Shown: in pieces, positions 56,873 through 64,000 of the stretch
How the letters are laid out: each line of letters opens with the position of its first letter
Position numbering within the stretch: position 1 is the first letter of the stretch
Source: Arthrobacter globiformis NBRC 12137
Lineage (GTDB): Bacteria; Actinomycetota; Actinomycetes; Actinomycetales; Micrococcaceae
NCBI RefSeq assembly: GCF_000238915.1
Contig: NZ_BAEG01000008.1
Location: 1 to 64,000, forward strand
DNA length: 64,000 bases
Direction: 5' to 3'
Made by a program: the position numbers and the translations under genes
The notes under the pieces: model-generated
Database searches by the model: none
Told to the model about the DNA's origin: nothing
Seen by the model: only the letters and a program-made list of their open reading frames with translations

Positions 56873-58872
56873 AAAAACCAATACTTGCGGCTGCCCTGCT
56901 CCTGAGCCTGGCGGCCGGACCACTCGCGTCCTCTCCTGCCCTCGCCGTCGGTTCCGAGACTCCGCCGTCCGTCCAGTCGACCGGCTCTTCCACTCCCGCA
57001 GCCGGAACCACGGCCGCCGCGGAGACCGACCCTGGCACGACTCCTGCTTCCGAACCGGCGACCGACCCCGCCACGGGTCAAGCGACCGACCCGGCAACGG
57101 AAGCAGTGACTGACCCGGCCACAGATCCGGTGACGGAGCCGGCGGCGCCGGAGCCGCCGTCGTACCCGCTCGTAACGGACCCCGCCGTCACCGATCCCTC
57201 CGTAACAGATCCCTCCGTGGCTGATCCGGCCGATACCGATCCGGCGCCAGACCCCGACCCGGACCCGGAATTTGTCACCGCAGGCGGCATCGGGGCCAAG
57301 TGGCGGAGCCTTGGCGGGGCCGGCGGCGTGCTCGGCGAGCCGACGTCGAACGAGCAATGCGCGGCGGGACTCTGCGTGCAGACCTTCACGGGCGGTTCGA
57401 TCTACTGGACAACCAAGTCGGGAGCGCATCCGGTCCTGCTGGCCTCCGGGCGAACCGGCCCGCAGTGGACGGCCGGCGGCGGCCTGGCAGCCTTCGGCTA
57501 TCCCATCGGCGACGAAATCGTTCTCGGATCACGGTCCCTGCAGAAATTCTCCACCGGCAAGGTGATCATCTGGACCGGCACCCGGTTCCTCAGCTTCTCC
57601 ACCGGGACGGGCATCGGCAGCCGTTGGGCAGCCTCCGGCGCGGAGACCGTGCTGGGCCTGCCGTCCGCAGGAGAAACCTGCGGGCTGAGAAACGGGGGCT
57701 GTTCGCAGGTCTTCGACCGCGGCACCATCTACTGGTCGCCGCAGACCGGAGGCCAGGTGATCCGCGGCGGCATCGGCTCCCGCTGGCGTGCCGCCGGCGC
57801 GCAGAACGGCGTCCTGGGCTACCCCACCACCACGGAAGCCTGCGGCCAGGTGGCGGGCGGCTGCCTCCAACGGTTCCAGGGCGGCAGCATCTACTGGTCG
57901 CCCGCCACAGGCGCCTGGATCACGCGCGGCGGCATCGGCACCCGGTACATCCTGACCGGCGGCAACCGCAGCTCCCTGGGCTATCCCGTGGCCAACGAGG
58001 CCTGCGGGCAGGCCGCCGGCGGGTGTATCCAGCGGTTCCAGGGCGGCACCATCTACTGGTCTCCGCTGACCCCGGCCTGGATCGTCCGGGCGGGCATCGC
58101 CCAGCGGTATGCCACCAACGGCGGGGCGGATGGCTGGCTGGGCTACCCGACGTCAAACGAACGGTGCGCCGGCGACCAGTGCATCCAGTCGTTCCAGCGC
58201 GGCTTCATCGGCTACGCGAAGGCTGCCGGCACGCGAGCTTACGGAATCACCGAATGCCAGAAGCTGAACAACGGGCGGTCCAGGTACTCAACCTACGGCG
58301 CCAACCGGGTGCTGCTGACGTTTACGCAGGGCTACGGCCGGTCGTATGCCACCAACGTCTACTGCGTCCGGATGGCCGGAACGTACGTCCAGGACTGGCG
58401 GACCGACGGCTATGTTGGCGCCTCCGGCTTCAAGGCTCCGGGTGTCCCCTCGGGCCCCACGCGCTACCTGTACTCGCCCACGGGCTCGTACTCGGTGACG
58501 GAGGCCTTCGGCCTGGGCAACCCGGGAACGAAGCTCCCCTACCGCACGCTGAACCCCCGCTCCCGCTGGGGCGGCAACCCGTGGACGGCGACGTACAACA
58601 AGTACTTCGAGTCCTCATCGTGGGTGGGCTGGGACGAGAACATGTGGTACTTCGCCACGCGCGCCACGCATGACTACCGCCAGGGCGTGGTGATCAACTA
58701 CAACCGTCCCTCCATCGTGCAGGACGCCGGATTCGCCATCTTCCTGCACATGAACAAGGTCCCGACGGCGGGCTGCATCTCGCTGGACGACTGGGCCGTG
58801 GTGGATTACATCAGGAAGTCCAGGCCCGGCGACCGGATCATCATGGGAACCTACAGCGCTCTGTTCCGGTAG
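56869..58872 (+). CDS. LGFP-repeat L,D-transpeptidase-like cell-wall protein
   Basis: A 667-aa secreted protein: signal peptide (Met-Lys-Lys start, cleavage near Ala-Leu-Ala), a long Thr-Asp-Pro linker of more than 90 residues with many Asp-Pro pairs, six LGFP repeats from about residue 140 to 460 (each with Gly-Gly-Ile-Gly, Leu-Gly-Tyr-Pro and Ile-Tyr-Trp-Ser), then a YkuD-like domain with His627 and Cys636 in Pro-Thr-Ala-Gly-Cys-Ile-Ser. LGFP repeats bind mycolate or arabinogalactan-type walls; the C-terminal domain could make or edit 3-3 cross-links. GTG 56869 overlaps the lipoprotein stop. Confidence 0.93.
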   Translation: MKKPILAAALLLSLAAGPLASSPALAVGSETPPSVQSTGSSTPAAGTTAAAETDPGTTPASEPATDPATGQATDPATEAVTDPATDPVTEPAAPEPPSYPLVTDPAVTDPSVTDPSVADPADTDPAPDPDPDPEFVTAGGIGAKWRSLGGAGGVLGEPTSNEQCAAGLCVQTFTGGSIYWTTKSGAHPVLLASGRTGPQWTAGGGLAAFGYPIGDEIVLGSRSLQKFSTGKVIIWTGTRFLSFSTGTGIGSRWAASGAETVLGLPSAGETCGLRNGGCSQVFDRGTIYWSPQTGGQVIRGGIGSRWRAAGAQNGVLGYPTTTEACGQVAGGCLQRFQGGSIYWSPATGAWITRGGIGTRYILTGGNRSSLGYPVANEACGQAAGGCIQRFQGGTIYWSPLTPAWIVRAGIAQRYATNGGADGWLGYPTSNERCAGDQCIQSFQRGFIGYAKAAGTRAYGITECQKLNNGRSRYSTYGANRVLLTFTQGYGRSYATNVYCVRMAGTYVQDWRTDGYVGASGFKAPGVPSGPTRYLYSPTGSYSVTEAFGLGNPGTKLPYRTLNPRSRWGGNPWTATYNKYFESSSWVGWDENMWYFATRATHDYRQGVVINYNRPSIVQDAGFAIFLHMNKVPTAGCISLDDWAVVDYIRKSRPGDRIIMGTYSALFR

Positions 58873-58896
58873 CTTTCCGGTCCCCCGCTGCCGTTT

Positions 58897-58962
58897 GCGG
58901 CGCGGCACCCAGGCGGTCCGAAAACCCCGGCGGCGCTGCACGCAGGCGGTGCGAAAACCCAG
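58897..58962. repeat. 33-bp direct repeat
   Basis: Two 33-bp units (58897-58929, 58930-58962) starting GCGGCGCGGCAC or GCGGCGCTGCAC, identical at all but about four positions. The second leads into the terminator. Confidence 0.8.
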
Positions 58963-58990
58963 GCCCGGCAACCCGCCGGGCCTGGGTTTT
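58954..58990. terminator. bidirectional terminator
   Basis: AAAACCCAGGCCCGGC pairs perfectly over 16 bp with 58975-58990, loop five bases, with T-runs for both strands. It ends the transpeptidase gene and the ABC-F gene. Confidence 0.92.
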
Positions 58991-58998
58991 CTGGTTGC

Positions 58999-60720
58999 TC
59001 AGGCGGGCAGCGCCACCTTTTCCAGCATGCCGTCCGCCATCGTGTACCTGAGCCATCTCCCGGAAGCGCCCTCGCCCGCCCGGCCACGGGACCGGTCCGC
59101 GCAGCCGTCAAACCACCCGCCCAGGGCCCGGTCATGGCTGACCATCACCACAGTTCCGTCGAAGTCCGCGAGCGCCGATTCCAGCTCCTCCACGAGCGCG
59201 GGTGCCAAATGATTGCTGGGTTCGTCCAGGAGCATGACGTCCTTGTGTCCCAGCAGCAGCCGGGCGAGTGCCAGCCTGCGCTGCTGGCCTGCCGAGAGGG
59301 CGCCCACCGGAACCTGGAATTCGCTGGTGCGGAAGAGGCCCAGCCGCAGGAGCGCTTCCGCGTGGTCGTCGATGTTCCCGCCGAGTCCGGCGGCAAAGGC
59401 CGGCAGCAACCGCAGGGCCGGATGTTCGGGCAGCTCCAGCTCCTGCTGCAGATAGCCGATCCGGCCGTGGCGCACCACCCGGCCCGAGGCCGGTTCGAGG
59501 GTGCCGGCCAAAACGGAGAGCAGCGTGGACTTCCCGGCACCGTTGGGCCCGGTGATGAGGATTTTCTGCCCGCGGTCCAGACGGAACTCGGGCACGTCGA
59601 GCCGGCCAGGCACCCGTGTGTTGCGGGCATGCAGGACCCCATCGGCGGCTTCAGGGTGTCCGCTCCCGGAACTCCCGCCGTCGAGCCCGCTGTGCAACCC
59701 GGCGTCGAGCTTCAGGCGTTCCGGCGGGCGCTCCACGGGGTTGTCCTCCAGACGGCGCAGCCTCTCCTGTGCATTGCGGATTTTGCTGGCAGCGGCGCGC
59801 TCCCAGGTTCCGGTCTTGTAGTCGAAGGCCGCCTTGTCGTTGTCCCGCCGGCGCGCGTAGCCCATCCGCCCCGCCACGGTGTCCGCCTGCCGCCGTTCCG
59901 CATCCATGGCGTCGAGCCAGCCGTGGTACTGCTGCACCCAGCGCTGGCGTTCTGCCCGCTTCTCCTTCAGGTAGCCGTCGTAGCCGTTGCCGTAGCGGTT
60001 CACCGTGCGGCGCTCGGCGTCGACCTCGATGACGGCGGTGGCGACCTTCCGCAGCAGCACGCGGTCGTGTGAAACCACCACCACAACTCCCCGGTGCGCT
60101 GCGAGACGGCCCTCGAGCCAGGCTGTTCCGCTGGCGTCCAGGTGGTTCGTGGGCTCGTCCAGGAGCAGGATGTCGGCGGGATCGGCCAGCAGGCACGCCA
60201 GCGCCACGCGCTCCTGTTCCCCGCCGGACAGCGACCCCAGCGTCCGGCCGCGGTCCACGCCGCCCAGGCCAAGCCTGTCCAGCGCCGCCTCCACACGGGA
60301 TTCCGCGGCGTATCCCTCGCGCAGCTGGTACTGGGTCTGCAGGTTCCCGTAAGCCTCGAGCTCGGCGGGCCCGGCCCCCGCCAGGCCGTCCTCCAGCCGT
60401 TCCAGCTCGGCTTCCATCTCGCGCAGTGCGCGGAGCGCCTCGTCAATGGCGTCCGCCACTGTCAGCCTGGCGGAGAGTCCGGATGTCTGCGCCAGATAGC
60501 CCACCCGGCCATGCCGCTGGGCCGTGCCTTCCGCGGGCGCCTCGATACCCGCCAGGATCCGCAGCAGGGTGGACTTGCCGGCGCCGTTCTCACCCACCAC
60601 AGCGGCGTGCTCCCCCGCGGCGATCACCAGTTCGACGCCCGTGAAGAGTTCGCGGTCCCCGTAGCCGTGGGTGACGCCGGACAGGTGCAGCTGCTCGGCG
60701 CGGAAGTGTGGTTCAGTCAT
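58999..60720 (-). CDS. ABC-F ATPase, possible ribosome-protection type
   Basis: A 573-aa soluble protein with two ABC domains and no membrane helix: Walker A Gly-Glu-Asn-Gly-Ala-Gly-Lys-Ser near residue 43 and Gly-Pro-Asn-Gly-Ala-Gly-Lys-Ser near 395, signatures Leu-Ser-Gly-Gly-Glu and Leu-Ser-Ala-Gly-Gln. The linker between them has the basic 'RRQADTVAGRMGYARRRDNDK' kind of helix that reaches the ribosome. Some such proteins give resistance to macrolides, lincosamides or pleuromutilins; others (EttA, Uup) act in translation. Which one cannot be told here. GCGAGGAC is near the ATG. A hairpin and short frame precede it. Confidence 0.92.
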   Translation of the reverse strand: MTEPHFRAEQLHLSGVTHGYGDRELFTGVELVIAAGEHAAVVGENGAGKSTLLRILAGIEAPAEGTAQRHGRVGYLAQTSGLSARLTVADAIDEALRALREMEAELERLEDGLAGAGPAELEAYGNLQTQYQLREGYAAESRVEAALDRLGLGGVDRGRTLGSLSGGEQERVALACLLADPADILLLDEPTNHLDASGTAWLEGRLAAHRGVVVVVSHDRVLLRKVATAVIEVDAERRTVNRYGNGYDGYLKEKRAERQRWVQQYHGWLDAMDAERRQADTVAGRMGYARRRDNDKAAFDYKTGTWERAAASKIRNAQERLRRLEDNPVERPPERLKLDAGLHSGLDGGSSGSGHPEAADGVLHARNTRVPGRLDVPEFRLDRGQKILITGPNGAGKSTLLSVLAGTLEPASGRVVRHGRIGYLQQELELPEHPALRLLPAFAAGLGGNIDDHAEALLRLGLFRTSEFQVPVGALSAGQQRRLALARLLLGHKDVMLLDEPSNHLAPALVEELESALADFDGTVVMVSHDRALGGWFDGCADRSRGRAGEGASGRWLRYTMADGMLEKVALPA

Positions 60721-60744
60721 GGAAGTCCTCGCAATCCAAAGGGC

Positions 60745-60791
60745 GGCCCCGGAGCTCAGTGAACGCTCTACGGGGCCTTGTCTGTGGCCAT
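60745..60791 (-). promoter_or_regulatory. possible leader peptide and hairpin before the ABC-F gene
   Basis: On the minus strand a 7-codon frame (ATG at 60791, Met-Ala-Thr-Asp-Lys-Ala-Pro, TAG at 60768) ends inside a hairpin, arms 60745-60755 and 60765-60777 with a two-base bulge. Antibiotic ABC-F genes are often controlled by such leaders. The ribosome site of the short frame is weak, so this is tentative. Confidence 0.3.
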
Positions 60792-60902
60792 GTCAACGCC
60801 GGACGATGCCGGCGCCGGGATTTAGGACTTCATGGGTCAAGCCTGCCCGGCGGCGGGCGGCCCCGTCAAGGTTCGCGCCGCCGTCGGACTTCCCCTCCGG
60901 CG

Positions 60903-61778
60903 CTACGCGGCGAGGGCGGCAGCCTTCCGACGGCGGGCCTTGGCCAGCCGGGTGCCGATCAGCCCCTGCCGGGGGCTGATCAAATAGACGACGGCGAACA
61001 CCGCCCCCTGGGTGAGGACCACCATGGCGCCGGACGCGGTGTCCAGGTAGTAGCTGAGGTAGATGCCGGCGATCGAGCATGCTGCGGAGATTACAGGAGC
61101 GATCACCAGCATCCGGGAGAACCGGTCCGTCAGCAGGTAGGCGGTGGAGCCCGGGATGATGAGCATGGCCACCACCAGCACCACGCCCACCGTCTGCAGC
61201 GCCACCACGGAGGTCAGCGCCAGCAGCCCCAGCAGCAGTGCTCCAAGCCTTCGCGGCGAAAGCCCGATCGCGTGGGCATGGGTGGGGTCGAAGGCGTAAA
61301 GCGTGAGGTCGCGGCGCTTCAGGATGAGGATGGCAAACGCCACCACGCCCAGCACGAGCACCTGGATGAGGTCCGGAACACTGACACCCAGCAGGTTGCC
61401 GAAGATGATGTGGTTGAGGTCGGTCTGGCTGGGCGTCACCGAGATCAGCACCAGGCCGAGGGCGAAGAGGGACGTGAAGACAATGCCGATGGCGGCGTCC
61501 TCCTTCACGCGGCTCGTGTTCCGGACCACCCCGATGAGGGTCACGGCGACCAGTGCAAACACCAGGGCCCCCAGGGCGAACGGCGCGCCCACGATGTAGG
61601 CCAGCACAACACCGGGAAGCACCGCGTGCGAGACGGCGTCGCCCATCAGGGACCAGCCGATGAGCACCAGCCAGCAGCTCAGGACGGCGCAGACCACGGC
61701 AGCGAGCGCCGTCGTGAGGATGGCGCGGACCATGAAGTCGTAGCCGAGGGGTTCGAGCAGGAGACTGACCGGATCCAT
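60903..61778 (-). CDS. manganese/zinc-type ABC importer permease
   Basis: A 291-aa permease with eight or nine membrane helices and the ABC-3 family segments 'GDAVSHAVLPGVVLAY' near residue 50 and 'ALQTVGVVLVVAMLIIPGSTAYLL' near 190. Such permeases (MntB, SitC, ZnuB) bring Mn, Zn or Fe across the membrane with the ATPase at 61782 and the binding protein at 62625. The ATPase gene ends 3 bases before it. Last gene of the operon. Confidence 0.93.
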   Translation of the reverse strand: MDPVSLLLEPLGYDFMVRAILTTALAAVVCAVLSCWLVLIGWSLMGDAVSHAVLPGVVLAYIVGAPFALGALVFALVAVTLIGVVRNTSRVKEDAAIGIVFTSLFALGLVLISVTPSQTDLNHIIFGNLLGVSVPDLIQVLVLGVVAFAILILKRRDLTLYAFDPTHAHAIGLSPRRLGALLLGLLALTSVVALQTVGVVLVVAMLIIPGSTAYLLTDRFSRMLVIAPVISAACSIAGIYLSYYLDTASGAMVVLTQGAVFAVVYLISPRQGLIGTRLAKARRRKAAALAA

Positions 61779-61781
61779 GGC

Positions 61782-62628
61782 TTAGCTCCCCGTCTCATCG
61801 TTGCGCTGTCCGTTGCGTTGTCCGGCACCGGGGCCGTGGTTGGGGTCCCCGTTCCGGTTCAGGACGTCCAGCCCGAACGCCATGGCCAGGTTCTCCGGCT
61901 GCAGCACCACTTCCGGGGCCCCGTGCATGAGCACCTTGCGCATGAGCAGCACTGCCTCGTCGCACAGCTGCGGCAGGGCATGGAGGTCGTGCGTGGAGAT
62001 GAGGATGGTGCAGCCGTCCGTGGCGAGCTCACGCAGCAGCCGCGTGATGGTGGCCTCCGAGCGCTTGTCGACGCCGGCAAACGGCTCGTCCAGGAGCATC
62101 ATGGTGGCTCCCTGCGCGATGCCCCGTGCCACGAAGGCGCGTTTTTTTCTGGCCGCCGGAGAGCTGGCCGATCTGCCGGCCCGCGAAGTCGGAAAGTTCC
62201 ACCCGCTCGAGCGCGTCGTCGACGGCGGCCCGGTCCGCTTTCGAGGGGCGGCGCGTGAATCCTTGGCGCCCGTAGCGGCCCATCATCACAACGTCGCGGA
62301 CGGAGAGCGGAAACTGCCAGTCCACGTCCTCGCTCTGCGGCACGTAGCCGATGCCGCCTTCCTTGCGTGCCTTGGCGGGCGGCGCCCCGTTGATCAGTAC
62401 GCGGCCGGCGTCTGGCCTGATCATGCCCATGATGGCCTTGAAGAGGGTGGACTTGCCGGACCCGTTCATGCCCACCAGCCCGCAGATCCGAGAGTGCTCC
62501 AGGACCAGTGAGGCGGCATCCAGGGCAAGGACCTCACCGTAGTGCACCGTGACGTTCTCTACCTGGATGGCTGGGTGCGGCCGTGCCTGTGCGGCTTCGG
62601 CGTCGCGGTGGGCTGTGAAGGCGCTCAT
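61782..62628 (-). pseudogene. ABC importer ATPase, frame broken at an A7 run
   Basis: The frame from ATG 62628 has a Walker A (Gly-Met-Asn-Gly-Ser-Gly-Lys-Ser), Q-loop and signature Leu-Ser-Gly-Gly-Gln, then loses the frame in AAAAAAA (62142-62148) after Gln-Lys-Lys. The rest (61782-62132: 'ARGIAQGATMMLLDEPFAGVD', His-Asp-Leu switch) is in the +1 frame. Six A would restore a normal protein (Gln-Lys-Lys-Arg-Ala-Phe-Val-Ala-Arg) of about 281 aa. No other defect is seen. It may be a sequencing error, a recent mutation or frameshift regulation. It starts by ATGA overlap with the binding protein stop. Confidence 0.88.
62142..62148 (-). other. run of seven A on the coding strand
   Basis: The A7 run breaks the ATPase frame just after the signature motif. 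Confidence 0.9.
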
Positions 62629-63665
62629 GATCCCGCACCTGACAGGGCTGCGGTGATCAGCTGGGAGTCGTGCCGGATGAGGTCCAGGTACGTGGGCACC
62701 GGCCCGTCCGTCTCGGAGAGGGAGTCCACGTACAGTACGCCGCCGAACTTGGCGCCCGTGGCCTCCACAACCTGCCGCATCGGGGCGTCAGAGACGGTCG
62801 ACTCGCAGAAGACGGCGGGCACCTTGTTGGCCCGGACGTAGCCGATCGCCTCGGTGATCTGCTGGGGCGTGGCCTGCTGCTCGGCGTTGACTGCCCAGAT
62901 GTACACCTCATCGAGGCCTGCGTCGCGGGTCAGATAGGAGAAGGCGCCTTCGCAGGTCACCAGCGCGCGCTGGTTCTTGGGCACGGCGGCGAGCTTGGCT
63001 TTCATCTGATCCTGCACAGCCTGCAGCTTGGCTTTGTAGGCCTTGCCGTTGGCCTCGAAAGCCGCGGCATTCTGGGGGTCCAGTTCGGAGAAGGCCTTCA
63101 CCATGTTGTCCACATAGATCTGCACGTTGACCGGCGACATCCAGGCGTGCGGGTTTGGCTTGCCCTGGTACGAGTCCTCGGCGATGGACATCACCTCCAC
63201 GCCCTCACTCACCACGGCGTGCGGCACGTCCAGGCCCTCCACGAACTGCCCGAACCAGGCTTCGAGGTTGAGCCCGTTGTCCAGGATCAGGTCAGCCTGC
63301 GCGGCCTTCCTGATGTCGCCCGGAGTGGGTTCATAGCCGTGGATCTCTGCGCCGGCCTTGGTGATGGATTCCACCTGGAGTTTGTCCCCTGCCACGTTCC
63401 TGGCCACGTCGGCCAGCACGGTGAAAGTCGTCAGCACCACAGGCCGGCCGTCGCTGCCGTTGCCGCTGGCGTTCCCGCCGCACGCGGTCAAAGCCAGGCA
63501 AAGAAGAACGACGGCGGCCACTCCCCTGCCGCGGTTCCTTGCAGCTGGGCCGGATGACCCGGTGCTGCGGATTTTGGGCAGGATGGAAGCGGAGCGCTTC
63601 TCTGCACTCCATAGGGCAAGAGTTCGGCGGACTTCTTTGGCGCACCGAAACCAAAAGTTAGGCAT
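62625..63665 (-). CDS. metal-binding lipoprotein of the ABC importer (cluster A-I)
   Basis: A 346-aa solute-binding protein: basic Arg-rich N-terminus, hydrophobic segment and lipobox Leu-Thr-Ala-Cys, then the cluster A-I fold with metal His in 'GYEPTPGDI'-His region and 'NPHAWMSP', Glu in 'VTCEGAFSYL', Asp late. It would bind Mn, Zn or Fe. The start ATG 63665 is preferred because a promoter -10 TAGAAT ends seven bases before it (leaderless) and no other start precedes the basic region. First gene of the operon, with a DtxR/MntR-like site across its start. Confidence 0.9.
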   Translation of the reverse strand: MPNFWFRCAKEVRRTLALWSAEKRSASILPKIRSTGSSGPAARNRGRGVAAVVLLCLALTACGGNASGNGSDGRPVVLTTFTVLADVARNVAGDKLQVESITKAGAEIHGYEPTPGDIRKAAQADLILDNGLNLEAWFGQFVEGLDVPHAVVSEGVEVMSIAEDSYQGKPNPHAWMSPVNVQIYVDNMVKAFSELDPQNAAAFEANGKAYKAKLQAVQDQMKAKLAAVPKNQRALVTCEGAFSYLTRDAGLDEVYIWAVNAEQQATPQQITEAIGYVRANKVPAVFCESTVSDAPMRQVVEATGAKFGGVLYVDSLSETDGPVPTYLDLIRHDSQLITAALSGAGS

Positions 63666-63702
63666 ACCGAATATTCTACCGGCGGCGATTCGGTCCCTGC
63701 AA
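63658..63702 (-). promoter_or_regulatory. leaderless promoter with DtxR/MntR-like operator
   Basis: On the minus strand: TTGCAG (63697-63702), 18-base spacer, TAGAAT (63673-63678), seven bases, ATG. TTAGGCATACCGAA (63658-63671), which matches its own complement at 10 of 14 positions, covers the start point. A metal regulator there would block transcription when metal is plentiful. Confidence 0.55.
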
Positions 63703-63781
63703 CGCGGCGGCAGTAACGGGCAGAACTGCACGGGGCCCGAACCGTCCGTCCGCGCGGGTCCTGGCGCACTACGCTGGAAGC

Positions 63782-64000
63782 ATGGTGAATACCAGACGCA
63801 TGCTCCCTGCTCCGCGGCCGGATCTCTACCGGTTTTCGCCGCTGGACCTCACCGCCGTGGGGCTTTATGTTGCCGTTGCCGCCTTCTTCGCGCTGGCCGG
63901 GGAACTGCTCCTGCCGCTGCTCCGGGCGCTCGCCCCGACCCCGGCCGTCGCGTCCTACAGCGTGAACCTCCTGTTCTACGGCTGCGTCGGCGCGCTGGCG
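63782..64000 (+). CDS. membrane protein, N-terminal part, cut by the window end
   Basis: The frame from ATG 63782 runs off the end after 73 codons: a Pro/Arg-rich start ('RRMLPAPRPDLYRFSPLDLTAVGLYV') followed by two hydrophobic helices. The start resembles those of CPBP-type intramembrane proteases in related genera, but the catalytic motifs would lie beyond the window, so this is a guess. It is divergent from the metal importer operon. Confidence 0.6.
   Translation, partial: MVNTRRMLPAPRPDLYRFSPLDLTAVGLYVAVAAFFALAGELLLPLLRALAPTPAVASYSVNLLFYGCVGALA

Noticed and set aside
61782..62628. Programmed frameshifting at the A7 run
   Set aside because: A +1 shift is needed, no known slippery arrangement or stimulatory stem is evident, and a one-base homopolymer error explains it more simply.

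Overview
The window is high-GC actinobacterial DNA. Codon use is strongly GC-ending, with many GTG and some TTG starts. Family content (DUF6221, DUF4383, DUF6480, DUF427, LGFP repeats, PaaR-type phenylacetate control) points to a Micrococcaceae chromosome of the Arthrobacter/Pseudarthrobacter kind. That assignment is inferred from gene content only. I see no tRNA, rRNA, CRISPR array, insertion sequence, integrase or phage gene; the sequence reads as ordinary chromosome rich in short palindromic repeats.

Layout. 1-6.4 kb: small lipoprotein and membrane genes, a universal stress protein, a phosphoesterase-family lipoprotein, a low-molecular-weight tyrosine phosphatase and an LCP cell-wall ligase. 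6.4-14 kb: a 32-bp repeat array, a histidine phosphatase overlapping nnrD, an orphan sugar-type binding protein, a hairpin-rich gap, small secreted or membrane proteins and a solitary ctaD. 14-22 kb: oligopeptidase B, then a coupled pair made of an internally duplicated Ala/Asp-rich protein and an M50 membrane metalloprotease carrying a PqqD/RRE-like N-terminal segment, then a methyltransferase. 22-28 kb: a signalling block (histidine kinase, two proteins sharing a STAS/SEC14-like domain, a GGDEF-EAL protein and a tiny secreted peptide). 28-31 kb: pta-ackA.

32-52 kb holds a scattered phenylacetate regulon: paaI-paaK, the TetR regulator paaR, paaZ, a second hotdog thioesterase, and paaJ-paaF-paaH. 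The four transcription starts share a 24-bp operator-like sequence. The ring epoxidase genes paaABCDE and the isomerase paaG are not in the window. Between these units lie a multicopper oxidase, DUF427 and VOC proteins, a UPF0014 permease, a beta-helix lipoprotein, an ABM protein, a secreted S1 protease with an LAxTG-like tail that overlaps a tyrosine phosphatase gene, an SGNH hydrolase and SRPBCC proteins.

52-64 kb: pentapeptide-repeat, SRPBCC and CsbD genes, a dienelactone hydrolase, an amino-acid permease, a lipoprotein coupled to an LGFP-repeat L,D-transpeptidase, an ABC-F ATPase with a possible leader hairpin, and a manganese/zinc-type ABC importer whose ATPase frame is broken at a run of seven A.

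The points most worth following are the M50/duplicated-protein pair and its upstream palindrome (shared with two other loci), two homopolymer runs where removing one base would restore an expected gene structure (G8 at 25814, A7 at 62142), the PaaR operator set, and several genome-specific palindromic repeat families used as terminators.
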